DNA from: Oscillospiraceae bacterium
GTDB taxonomy: Bacteria; Bacillota; Clostridia; Oscillospirales; CAG-272
Reading direction: 5' to 3'
Assembly: GCA_015064795.1 (NCBI GenBank)
Contig: SVRO01000003.1
Location: forward strand, 1-38,482
Length of the DNA: 38,482 nucleotides
In this document: one piece after another, positions 16,408 through 24,687 of the stretch
How the letters are laid out: each line of letters begins with the position of its first letter
Numbering within the stretch: the first letter of the stretch is position 1
Position numbers and translations under genes: made by a program
Notes under the pieces: generated by a model
The model's input: the letters and a program-made list of their open reading frames with translations, nothing else
Told to the model about the DNA's origin: nothing
The model's database searches: none

Positions 16408-18024
16408 ATGTCAAAAACACGTAAGCTGACAACGGCCATCGCACTTGTGCTTGCGCTGGTTGTCATTGTTCTTGCCGCTATCTTGACGCACGAGAATGGC
16501 GCAAGCGAAACGGCATGGGCACTTCTTGCTCCCGTAATCGCTATTGCGCTCGCTCTCATCACAAAAGAGGTTTATTCTTCCCTCTTTATCGGTGTCGTCG
16601 TCGGCGCACTTCTTCATTCCCAGAGTAGCTTTACCGGAACACTCGATACCGTGATCAACGATGGCTTGATCGCCGCCGTTTCGGACAGTGCTGGTATCTT
16701 CATCTTCCTCGTGCTTCTCGGCATTATTGTGGCTCTCGTCAACAAGTCGGGCGGCTCACAGGCGTTTGGCCGTTGGGCAGAAACGCACATCAAGTCCAAA
16801 GTTGGTGCACTTCTTGCCACCTTTGCTCTCGGTGTTCTGATTTTCATTGATGACTATTTCAACTGCTTGACGGTAGGCTCGGTTATGGGCCCCGTAACCG
16901 ACTCGCATAAGATCTCGCGTGTTAAGCTTGCGTATATCATTGATGCCACCGCCGCTCCCATCTGCATGATCGCACCGATCTCCTCTTGGGCAGCCGCCGT
17001 TTCCGGTGCCGTTGAAGGAACCTCTTATTCCGGTCTTGAGCTTTTCGTTCGCGCCATTCCCTTCAACTTCTATTCGCTTCTTACCATCGTTTTCGTTGTG
17101 GCTCTCTCTATTATGGGCTTTGACTACGGAAAGATGTCGAACTTTGAAATCAAAGCACAGAATGGTGACCTTTACGGAAATGACGATCGCGAACAGGCAC
17201 ACGAGACCGAAGCATTTAATGCAAAGGGACGCGTAATCGACCTTCTGCTTCCCATTGTTGTACTTATCGTTCTTTGCGTCATCGGTCTTATTTATGTTGG
17301 CGGCTTCTTTGGTGTTGACGCTTGGGGTGGCACCGATTACAAGGGAGACTTTATCGGCGCGTTTGGTAACACCGATGCATACATAGGACTTCCTTGGGGT
17401 GGATTGATTTCGCTCATTTTTATGGTAATTTATCTGATGGCTCGCCGTCTAATCACCTTCAAAGATGCTATGGCTTGTATCCCGAAGGGCTTCATTGCCA
17501 TGGTGCCTGCCATTTTAATCTTGACGCTTGCAACAGCGCTTAAGAACACCTCTGGACTCCTTGGTGCAGACGTATTCGTTAAGGGCGTAATGGAGACCTT
17601 CCCTGTGGCACTTGCTAAGCTTTTGCCTGCCGTTATCTTCCTTGTTGCCAGCTTCTTGGCTTTTGCAACGGGAACCTCGTGGGGAACTTTCGGTATTCTT
17701 ATCCCAATCGTCACTAATATGTTTGACGAAAGCTCTCCCCTCTTCTTCGTCGGTATTTCCGCTTGTCTTGCAGGTGCTGTTCTCGGAGACCACTGCTCGC
17801 CTATTTCGGATACCACCATCATGGCATCGGCCGGTGCACAGTGCAATCACGTTGACCACGTTTCCACGCAGCTGCCTTACGTTCTCAGTGTTGGCGCGAT
17901 TTCCTTCTTGATGTTTATTCTTGCAGGATTTATCCAAAACGCAATTATTACGTTGGCAGTTGGCACCGTTCTTACGGTTCTCTTCCTCTTTGTTGTGAAG
18001 AGAATTGTCAAGAAAAAGGCATAA
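16408..18024 (+). CDS. NhaC-family transporter, probable lysine permease (LysW-like)
   Basis: A 538-aa polytopic protein of the NhaC ion-transporter superfamily with about 11-12 hydrophobic segments. It has family motifs FIDDYFNCLTVGSVMGPVTD (mid-N half), PICMIAPISSWAAAVSG, GTSWGTFGILIPI and GDHCSPISDTTIMASAGAQ. By family alone it would be called Na+/H+ antiporter. The lysine riboswitch directly upstream argues for lysine uptake, as proposed for the LysW group of NhaC proteins found behind L boxes by comparative genomics. I chose the ATG at 16408, 7 nt after AGGAGGA; the ATG at 16402 is too close to it. It is monocistronic, ending in a strong bidirectional terminator. Confidence 0.93.
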   Translation: MSKTRKLTTAIALVLALVVIVLAAILTHENGASETAWALLAPVIAIALALITKEVYSSLFIGVVVGALLHSQSSFTGTLDTVINDGLIAAVSDSAGIFIFLVLLGIIVALVNKSGGSQAFGRWAETHIKSKVGALLATFALGVLIFIDDYFNCLTVGSVMGPVTDSHKISRVKLAYIIDATAAPICMIAPISSWAAAVSGAVEGTSYSGLELFVRAIPFNFYSLLTIVFVVALSIMGFDYGKMSNFEIKAQNGDLYGNDDREQAHETEAFNAKGRVIDLLLPIVVLIVLCVIGLIYVGGFFGVDAWGGTDYKGDFIGAFGNTDAYIGLPWGGLISLIFMVIYLMARRLITFKDAMACIPKGFIAMVPAILILTLATALKNTSGLLGADVFVKGVMETFPVALAKLLPAVIFLVASFLAFATGTSWGTFGILIPIVTNMFDESSPLFFVGISACLAGAVLGDHCSPISDTTIMASAGAQCNHVDHVSTQLPYVLSVGAISFLMFILAGFIQNAIITLAVGTVLTVLFLFVVKRIVKKKA

Positions 18025-18038
18025 ATTTATTTAAATAA

Positions 18039-18070
18039 AAAATGCGGTTGCCGCTTGGCAACCGCATTTT
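18039..18070. terminator. Bidirectional terminator between the NhaC-type gene and the serine hydrolase
   Basis: AAAATGCGGTTGCC (18039-18052) and GGCAACCGCATTTT (18057-18070) are perfect 14-bp arms with a 4-nt loop and A/T runs on both sides. Confidence 0.95.
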
Positions 18071-19843
18071 TCATTGGATATTTTCTGCTTTTTTTACTTT
18101 GAGTATAGGAGCAAAAGCCTTTCGAAGCTTCAGCTCCACATAATCCTCACCAAATCGGTTGATAACACCCGAGACCAAGGGAATCGGCGCTTCGGAGACC
18201 TGTTTAAGAAGGTCAGTCGCCGTTTCGATAACGAATTCTTCCCCCGGTAACTCAGCATGAAAGATGCGAACATCACCGCATACTCCAAAAACAAATTTTA
18301 AAATTCTTGAGCACGGAGTTTCCAGAAAATCAAGCCGAACGATAAGAACCAATCGATCCTCTTCGTCGTATTTAAATTTGGCCGAGGATGCAACCAAAAA
18401 ATCCAATGTTCCAAAAAGACAATGCGTTTGAATCGGCGTTTCAAAGCCAAGAGGTATCTCCCTTTCCACGTTTGTCTCACGGTAAACGAGATAGGGGATT
18501 CCCTCTTTTTTTAAGAAAGAGATCGATTCAAAGCCTTTGGTATATTGGTTGTGAACACCTTGCAGAACAAGCGGCATAAGACCTACTGCGTTTTTATCTC
18601 CCTTTTCAAAAGCATAATCTCCAACGATATCCTCAAAGAGATCCTTTCCTTTTCCCACAAGCCAAGTGAAAACCCGCTCACGCCATGTTTTTTTGACGGG
18701 ATAGTAAAGGGACAGGGATTTTATTTTTGCTTGTAGGCACTTTTTTGCTTTAACGTTTTTGGGCAATACGGATTCAAAATCACGGTCAAACGCTTTTATC
18801 GCATAATGAAAATACGAGCCTGTATGGAAGAATTCACCGTTTCCCGCATGAGAGAGTAGCACGATGCCGCTTCGGCGGAAGCAAAGAACGTTCTGCCCAA
18901 GCATTCCGTTGAACAAGAAGACATCCGCGTGCTTCCCTACCCAAAACTGATAGCCGTAATCAAAATCTTGGCTTTCCTTAGTAACCTCTACGTGCTTGGC
19001 AGTGGCAATCTGCACATACTCGGAAGAAAGGATGCGCTTTCCCTCGTAAATGCCGCCTGCAAGAACCGTATGTGCGATCTTTACAAGATCCTTCGGTAAC
19101 AGGTAAAGTCCCCATCCACCTTTTTCAATATTTTGTGGCGACTTTTCCCAATAATAATTGGTAATGCCAAGCGGCGCAAAAAGACGCTCATCCAAAAAGG
19201 CTGTCAGGCTTTTTCCCGTTTTTTTCACGATGATTGCTGCAAGGAGATAGGTGTTTAAGCTATTATAACGAAAGGTTTTTCCAAGCTCACCCTTGGTTGC
19301 CGAGTTCAAAAATTCCTTCAGCCACTCGGTCGTGGTCATCGAATCCAACTCTGCAAATTGCAATGTGGATCGCATGGTAAGAACATCGTTTACGCGCAGA
19401 TCCTTGAGCTTGAGCTTGGCGATCGCCCCAAATTCCTTGGGAAATATATCCAAAATTTTTTCATCGGTGGAAAGAAGGCCGTCGTCAATCAGCATGCCGA
19501 TTGCAAGAGAAACAATGCTTTTACAAGCGGAAAACGTATGCTTCCAAATCCCCGTATCCTGTGCTCCAAAGCTTGCTTCACATAGCAGTTTCCCGTTTCT
19601 CGCGATCAAAATGCTGTGCATATTCAAAGACGGATCCTTGTGCAGTCGTTCCAGAAAATCGCAGATCAAATCCGAAGGAATCCCCGCCTCCTCAGGTAAA
19701 CAACAAGAAAGCGGCGTGCCAGAGTTCTCCACCGAAAAGGCAGGCTTAAAGGAGACCGCCTCCAAGATGGGCTCTGTCGCATTTTTGCTATCCAAAATTC
19801 TCGACAAAAGCTGTGCTGACGGTGGCAAAAGAAAAGAATTCAT
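18071..19843 (-). CDS. Serine hydrolase of the beta-lactamase class C/PBP-like fold
   Basis: A 590-aa cytoplasmic-looking protein with no signal peptide. The hydrolase domain covers about 45-345. It has SxxK as SACK (Ser105, Lys108) in HTFSACKSIVSLAIGML. A tyrosine motif FRYNSLNTYLL (Tyr193) follows, closer to the YxS-NT type of 6-aminohexanoate-dimer hydrolases than to the canonical YxN. The late motifs are FNGMLGQNVL and SHAGNG. The last 240 or so residues form an extra domain rich in strands that I do not recognise. The substrate is unknown. GGAGG precedes the ATG. It is the last gene of the methionine-containing run, 15 bp after metA, possibly co-transcribed without sharing function. Confidence 0.88.
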   Translation of the reverse strand: MNSFLLPPSAQLLSRILDSKNATEPILEAVSFKPAFSVENSGTPLSCCLPEEAGIPSDLICDFLERLHKDPSLNMHSILIARNGKLLCEASFGAQDTGIWKHTFSACKSIVSLAIGMLIDDGLLSTDEKILDIFPKEFGAIAKLKLKDLRVNDVLTMRSTLQFAELDSMTTTEWLKEFLNSATKGELGKTFRYNSLNTYLLAAIIVKKTGKSLTAFLDERLFAPLGITNYYWEKSPQNIEKGGWGLYLLPKDLVKIAHTVLAGGIYEGKRILSSEYVQIATAKHVEVTKESQDFDYGYQFWVGKHADVFLFNGMLGQNVLCFRRSGIVLLSHAGNGEFFHTGSYFHYAIKAFDRDFESVLPKNVKAKKCLQAKIKSLSLYYPVKKTWRERVFTWLVGKGKDLFEDIVGDYAFEKGDKNAVGLMPLVLQGVHNQYTKGFESISFLKKEGIPYLVYRETNVEREIPLGFETPIQTHCLFGTLDFLVASSAKFKYDEEDRLVLIVRLDFLETPCSRILKFVFGVCGDVRIFHAELPGEEFVIETATDLLKQVSEAPIPLVSGVINRFGEDYVELKLRKAFAPILKVKKAENIQ

Positions 19844-19858
19844 AAATCCTCCTTTCTT

Positions 19859-20776
19859 TTATCGGAGTTCGTTCAAATTATAAGGTGTCGTTTGATAAAC
19901 GAAATAATTCAGCCAGTTGGAGAACAGAAGGTTTGCGTGTGCACGCCAAGTGACGAGGGGAGCCCTCGTGTCATCGTCATTCGGGAAATAGTTAAGCGGC
20001 ACGCCAATAGAAAGTCCCAAATTTTTATCACGCACATATTCTCGGTTCAAGGTTTCGGCATCGTACTCCGAGTGTCCCGTAATAAAGATCTGTCTGCCGT
20101 TTTCGGTAGAAATAGCGTAAAGTCCCGCCTCCTCGGAAGCGGCAAGCACCTTAAGCGCGGAGCAAGCCTTTACGTCTTCGGGGCGAATCGTCGTGTGTCT
20201 GGAGTGCGGAACCATAAAAACGTCGTCGAATCCACGGAACAGAATCGAGCTTTTTCGCACGACCTTGTGCGGAAATACACCAAACATTTTCTTTTCAAGC
20301 GGGTATTTTTGAATGCCGAAATGGTAATAAAGTCCCGCCTGTGCGCCCCAACAAATATGAAGCGTGCTATGAACGTGGCGCTTCGACCACTCCATGATTT
20401 CGCAAAGCTCCTTCCAATATTCCACCTCCTCAAACTCCAGCTTCTCTACGGGTGCCCCCGTAACGATCATGCCGTCAAAGGACTGATCCTTTACGTCGTC
20501 AAAGGTTTTGTAAAAGGTGCGAAGATGCTCCTTAGAAATATTTTTGGATTCATAGCTCTTAGTATGAAGCAATTCCACCTCAACCTGAAGAGCCGTATTT
20601 CCCAGCAAACGCATAAGCTGTGTCTCGGTGTCGATTTTGGTCGGCATCAAATTCACGATGGCAATGCGGAGAGGACGAATATCCTGAGAGACTGCTCGCG
20701 CCTCGTCCATAATGAAAATATTTTCATCGGTCAAGGTTTTATACGCGGGCAACTCGTTTGGTATCTTAATGGGCAT
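19859..20776 (-). CDS. metA: Homoserine O-acetyltransferase (MetA family, acetyl type)
   Basis: MetA acylates homoserine in methionine biosynthesis. The 305-aa protein has the nucleophile Cys142 in [19 protein letters not shown], and the His/Glu pair in [10 protein letters not shown] near residues 235-237. Residue 111 is Glu (TGAPVE). In this family Glu at 111 was shown to select acetyl-CoA and Gly (as in E. coli) succinyl-CoA, so an acetyltransferase is predicted despite the old name succinyltransferase. It starts 11 bp after metY, with AAGGAG before the ATG. Together the two give homoserine to O-acetylhomoserine to homocysteine. Confidence 0.96.
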   Translation of the reverse strand: MPIKIPNELPAYKTLTDENIFIMDEARAVSQDIRPLRIAIVNLMPTKIDTETQLMRLLGNTALQVEVELLHTKSYESKNISKEHLRTFYKTFDDVKDQSFDGMIVTGAPVEKLEFEEVEYWKELCEIMEWSKRHVHSTLHICWGAQAGLYYHFGIQKYPLEKKMFGVFPHKVVRKSSILFRGFDDVFMVPHSRHTTIRPEDVKACSALKVLAASEEAGLYAISTENGRQIFITGHSEYDAETLNREYVRDKNLGLSIGVPLNYFPNDDDTRAPLVTWRAHANLLFSNWLNYFVYQTTPYNLNELR

Positions 20777-20787
20777 AGTACAACTCC

Positions 20788-22071
20788 TTAATCAATCTGG
20801 TCAAGTGCCTGTTTAATGTCGTCGATCAGATCCTGCGCATTCTCAATGCCGCAGGAAAGCCGAACGAGGTCGGGCGAAACGCCTGCCGCCAAAAGCTCGT
20901 CATCGGTCATCTGGCGGTGCGTAGCACTTGCAGGATGCAAGCAGCAGGAGCGCGCGTCGGCAACGTGCGTTTCGATAGCAATCACGCGAAGCTTCTTCAT
21001 AAAGCTCTCTGCTGCCTTACGTCCACCCTTTACACCGAAGCTTACGACACCGCAAGAACCGTTCGGCAGATATTTTTCGGCAAGAGCGTGATATTTATCG
21101 TTTTTAAGGCCGCAATATCTGACCCAAGAGATTTTGTCACTGCTCTCAAGGAATTCGGCAACCGCCTGCGCGTTTTCGCAATGACGCTTCATACGAACGT
21201 GAAGGCTTTCGAGGCCAAGATTCAAAAGATATGCGTTGAAAGGAGCTTGGATCGAGCCGAAGTCACGCATAAGCTGTGCCGTTGCCTTGGTAATAAACGC
21301 GCCCTCAAGACCGAATCTTTCGGCGTAAACGACGCCGTGATAGCTGTCATCGGGTGTGCAAAGACCTGCAAATTTTTCAGGATACTTCGTCCAATCAAAT
21401 TTTCCCGAGTCCACGATACATCCACCGACGGCCGATCCGTGACCGTCCATGTACTTGGTGGTGGAATGCGTTACAATATCCGCGCCCCACTCAAACGGGC
21501 GGCAATTCACAGGCGTTGCAAAGGTGTTGTCAATGATCAGCGGAACGCCGTGCTTGTGTGCGGCATTCGCAAAGCGCTCAATATCTAAAACGCAGAGTGC
21601 GGGATTGGCAATGGTCTCACCAAACACCGCCTTGGTATTCGGCCTAAAGGCTGCCTCCAGCTCCTCGTCTGTGCAGTCGGGCGACACAAAGGTGAATTCA
21701 ATCCCCATCTTGCGCATGGTTACGGCAAACAGGTTGAAGGTACCGCCGTAAATCGACGAGCTGGACACAATATGGTCGCCACAGGTGGCGATATTGAAGA
21801 TGGCGTAGAAGTTCGCCGCCTGTCCAGACGAGGTCAGCATAGCAGCACATCCGCCCTCAAGCTCTGCAATTTTGGCGGCCACGAGATCGTTGGTCGGATT
21901 CTGAAGGCGAGAGTAGAAATAACCCGATGCCTCCAGATCAAACAGCTTTCCCATATCCTCGCTCGTATCGTATTTAAAGGTCGTGCTCTGCACGATCGGA
22001 ATCTGGCGAGGTTCGCCGTTTCCGGGGGTGTAGCCCCCCTGTACGCAAATAGTTTCCAATCTTTTTTTCAT
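20788..22071 (-). CDS. metY: O-acetylhomoserine sulfhydrylase
   Basis: A 427-aa PLP enzyme of the Cys/Met metabolism family that makes homocysteine from O-acetylhomoserine and sulfide. It begins with [30 protein letters not shown], typical for MetY. It contains YSRLQNPT, the PLP-phosphate segment [27 protein letters not shown] and the Schiff-base Lys206 in [12 protein letters not shown] chose the ATG at 22071 after AGAAAGGAAACG; the open frame extends further but without family match. It is placed ahead of metA, matching the acetyl-type MetA. No SAM riboswitch or T-box is visible in the 25-bp gap upstream. Confidence 0.96.
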   Translation of the reverse strand: MKKRLETICVQGGYTPGNGEPRQIPIVQSTTFKYDTSEDMGKLFDLEASGYFYSRLQNPTNDLVAAKIAELEGGCAAMLTSSGQAANFYAIFNIATCGDHIVSSSSIYGGTFNLFAVTMRKMGIEFTFVSPDCTDEELEAAFRPNTKAVFGETIANPALCVLDIERFANAAHKHGVPLIIDNTFATPVNCRPFEWGADIVTHSTTKYMDGHGSAVGGCIVDSGKFDWTKYPEKFAGLCTPDDSYHGVVYAERFGLEGAFITKATAQLMRDFGSIQAPFNAYLLNLGLESLHVRMKRHCENAQAVAEFLESSDKISWVRYCGLKNDKYHALAEKYLPNGSCGVVSFGVKGGRKAAESFMKKLRVIAIETHVADARSCCLHPASATHRQMTDDELLAAGVSPDLVRLSCGIENAQDLIDDIKQALDQID

Positions 22072-22096
22072 GATATATCGTTTCCTTTCTGTTGAA

Positions 22097-22843
22097 TTAT
22101 CGGAATGTTGTAACGCCGTCCGCAAGGAAAGCGTTCGTTCTCATTATGGTTACCCAAAACGTCTCTTCGTCGGTTTGGTCAATTTCACACTCCTTACAAA
22201 GCATATCCAAAAGGAGCGTGGGATTTAAATAATTGTCACTGCTTACGTTCAAAACGGCATTTACCTTGACCGTACCCGAAAGCTCATCGTAACAGGCGTC
22301 AAAGGAATGGATCTGCGGGATCATGTCAAATTCCTTTTCGCCCGATTTGGTGGTTTTGGTGGCCATCCATGAGGGCCTTGCCGCAAGCGCGTTCATCGTT
22401 TTCGCGACTTTCTCGGAAAGTCCTGCGTAAGAAATCTCCATTTCATAACCTGACCAAACGTAATCCGAAAATTTGGTTTCGGGAATATAAACATCGAGAA
22501 TACGCATCTCCTCTGTCACCTCACGGTTAAGAAGCGTTTTGATTTCCTCGCATGAGATCTCTCGCTCAATGCGGATGTCCAGCATCTCGCATTCGCTCTG
22601 TGTACCGATGGAAAGCGGCGTGGAAAAGACCAGCTTAATATGCGGGTTAAATCCTTTGGTATACCAAACGGGGATTCCCGCACGCGAAAGAATGCGATGC
22701 ATCGTTCGCTGAAGATCCAAATGGGAAATATACTGCAGATCTCCCACCTTGCGAAAACGAATACGCACGTTGATCGGCTCGTCAAGAAGTGGACGGTCTT
22801 TTTTGGTATAACAGGCTTTCAGCTCTTTGCTTTCGGACAACAC
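22097..22843 (-). CDS. Radical SAM-linked protein (DUF2344/TIGR03936)
   Basis: A 248-aa protein with the family's opening RIRFRKVGDLQYISHLDLQ, RILSRAGIPVWYTKGFNPHIKLVFSTPLSIG, and later SECEMLDIRIE. It is usually fused to, or beside, a TIGR03960-type radical SAM protein, as here. It starts with GTG and overlaps the 3' end of the radical SAM gene by 25 bp, with GGGAGGTGAGAGG upstream. The function is unknown; the constant pairing suggests one complex or one reaction, possibly on RNA or a ribosomal component. The C-terminal half has no motif I recognise. Confidence 0.92.
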   Translation of the reverse strand: MLSESKELKACYTKKDRPLLDEPINVRIRFRKVGDLQYISHLDLQRTMHRILSRAGIPVWYTKGFNPHIKLVFSTPLSIGTQSECEMLDIRIEREISCEEIKTLLNREVTEEMRILDVYIPETKFSDYVWSGYEMEISYAGLSEKVAKTMNALAARPSWMATKTTKSGEKEFDMIPQIHSFDACYDELSGTVKVNAVLNVSSDNYLNPTLLLDMLCKECEIDQTDEETFWVTIMRTNAFLADGVTTFR

Positions 22844-24687
22844 GACCTCTCACCTCCCAGCTTATTAGCACCACAACCGCTGCACTGCTCGCGGCAATTC
22901 GGTGTGGTTCGTTCTTCATATGCCTTTTCGCTTTCGCGCAAAAAGAAGCTCTTTTCTACCCCGCAATCAATGATATCCCAAGGAAGCACCTCGTCCTTAC
23001 CAAATGTGCGGTTGGCGTAAAAGGCAGGATCAATGCCTGCTTTTTCAAAAACAGACAGCCATTTGTCATAATCGAAATATTCGTCCCATGCGTCAAAAAC
23101 AAAACCTTCGTCGGCCGCGATCGCAAGTGCCTTGGCAAGCTTACGGTCGCCTCTGGCAAGGACCGCCTCCACGCGCGACGTGCCGGGATCGTGGAAGAGA
23201 TAGCGAATTTTACGGTCATTGATCCTATCTCCGATCAATTCCTGCTTCCTTACAAATTCTTCTGCGCTATCCTGCGCCTCCCACTGAAAAGGCGTGAAGG
23301 GCTTCGGAACGAAGCAGGCTACGCTGATGGTCACCTGCGGTGCGCGCGCCTTGTTGCGCTTTGGATTTTTATAAAACTCGTCAAGCACCTTCTTGGCCAG
23401 TGCTACGATTCCTTCAAGATCCTCGTCGGTTTCGGTAGGCAGACCCATCATGAAATACAGCTTGACCTGCGTTTTTCCCGACTCAAACGCCACGTTTACC
23501 GCACGCAGCAAATCCTCCTCAAAGACGTTTTTGTTGATCACGTCACGAAGCCGTTGCGTACCCGCCTCGGGCGCGAAGGTCAGCGACGCACTTCGCACGG
23601 ACGCCACCTTGTCCATCAGCTCCTTGGTAAAGCTATCCACACGAAGCGACGGCAAGGAAAGGCTGACCATATGTTCATCCGTCCAGGAAAGAAGTGTGTC
23701 GGTAAGCTCGGGGAGTCTGGAGTAGTCACTGATCGAAAGCGAGGAAAGCGAGATTTCGTCATAACCCGTAGACTCAAACAAGCATTTGGCCTGACGGTTT
23801 AAGACCTCGGGGCTTTTTTCTCTTACCGGGCGGTATACCATACCCGCCTGGCAGAATCGGCACCCGCGGATACAGCCTCGGTAAACCTCAAGCATAATGC
23901 GGTCGTGTACCGTTTCAATGTAAGGCATAACTACCTTTTCCGGGAAATACGACGCATCCAAATCTTTCATGATACGCTTGGTGATTTTGGCGGGAATGTC
24001 GTCATAAACGGGGCGGTATTCCTTCACTGTGCCGTCCTCGTTGTAGGATACATCATAAAAGGACGGAACGTAAAGTCCACCGATCGTACGCGCCGCCTCA
24101 TGAAGAAATTCGCGCTTGGAATAGTGTCCGCTTTCCTTCATTTTAATGTAGAGCTTGGTGAACTCCACGAGCATATCCTCGCCCTCTCCGATCGAGAAGC
24201 AGTCGAAGAAATCGGCCACGGGCTCGGCGTTATACGCACACGGGCCGCCACCGATAATGATCGGGAGCTCGTCATCTCGATCCTTGGCGTAAAGCGGAAT
24301 GTTGGCAAGCTTGAGCATAGCCAGCACATTGGTGTAGGACATTTCATACTGAAGTGTAAAACCGATGATGTCAAAATCGGTAAGCTTGTCCTTGCTCTCG
24401 TGTGCGGTCAGCGGAAGTCCGTGCTTCTGCATTTTTTCCATCATATCAGTCCAGGGCATGTAAGCACGCTCACACCAAATGTCCTCTTCCTTATTCAGCG
24501 CGCCGTACAAAATACGAACGCCGAGGTTGGACATTCCGATCTCATACGAGTCGGGAAAGCAAAAGGCCCATCTTGCCTTGATCTTGCTTTTATCCTTTAG
24601 GATCTGATTATATTCTCCGCCCGAATAGCGACCGGGCTTGGAGACTGATTTTAAAATTGTACTTCTGTTTTTCATGTTATTACTCAT
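22819..24687 (-). CDS. B12-binding-like radical SAM protein (TIGR03960 family)
   Basis: A 622-aa enzyme. The N-terminal part (about 35-190) resembles a cobalamin-binding Rossmann domain (FCFPDSYEIGMSNLG, FDIIGFTLQYEMSYTN, IIIGGGPCAYNAEP). The radical SAM core has C272xxxC276xxC279 in YRGCIRGCRFCQAG, then SLSSLSISDYS, the LSLPSLRVDS segment and FAPEAGTQRLRDVINK. The C-terminus has a second cysteine cluster, Cys598, Cys602, Cys605, Cys616 and Cys617. I chose the ATG at 24687, which overlaps the preceding stop as ATGA; an in-frame ATG at 24675 is the alternative. No strong ribosome site is visible, so coupling is likely. The substrate is unknown. Confidence 0.92.
   Translation of the reverse strand: MSNNMKNRSTILKSVSKPGRYSGGEYNQILKDKSKIKARWAFCFPDSYEIGMSNLGVRILYGALNKEEDIWCERAYMPWTDMMEKMQKHGLPLTAHESKDKLTDFDIIGFTLQYEMSYTNVLAMLKLANIPLYAKDRDDELPIIIGGGPCAYNAEPVADFFDCFSIGEGEDMLVEFTKLYIKMKESGHYSKREFLHEAARTIGGLYVPSFYDVSYNEDGTVKEYRPVYDDIPAKITKRIMKDLDASYFPEKVVMPYIETVHDRIMLEVYRGCIRGCRFCQAGMVYRPVREKSPEVLNRQAKCLFESTGYDEISLSSLSISDYSRLPELTDTLLSWTDEHMVSLSLPSLRVDSFTKELMDKVASVRSASLTFAPEAGTQRLRDVINKNVFEEDLLRAVNVAFESGKTQVKLYFMMGLPTETDEDLEGIVALAKKVLDEFYKNPKRNKARAPQVTISVACFVPKPFTPFQWEAQDSAEEFVRKQELIGDRINDRKIRYLFHDPGTSRVEAVLARGDRKLAKALAIAADEGFVFDAWDEYFDYDKWLSVFEKAGIDPAFYANRTFGKDEVLPWDIIDCGVEKSFFLRESEKAYEERTTPNCREQCSGCGANKLGGERSCCPKAKS

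Noticed and set aside
16408-18024. Calling the NhaC-family gene a sodium/proton antiporter
   Set aside because: Family membership alone supports it, but the lysine riboswitch directly upstream makes lysine transport the better reading.
22072-22096. SAM riboswitch or T-box before metY
   Set aside because: The gap to the preceding gene is only 25 bp, too short for either element.
22789-23802. A 337-codon plus-strand open frame opposite the radical-SAM gene
   Set aside because: Antisense to conserved radical-SAM coding sequence; Cys/Arg-rich shadow translation.
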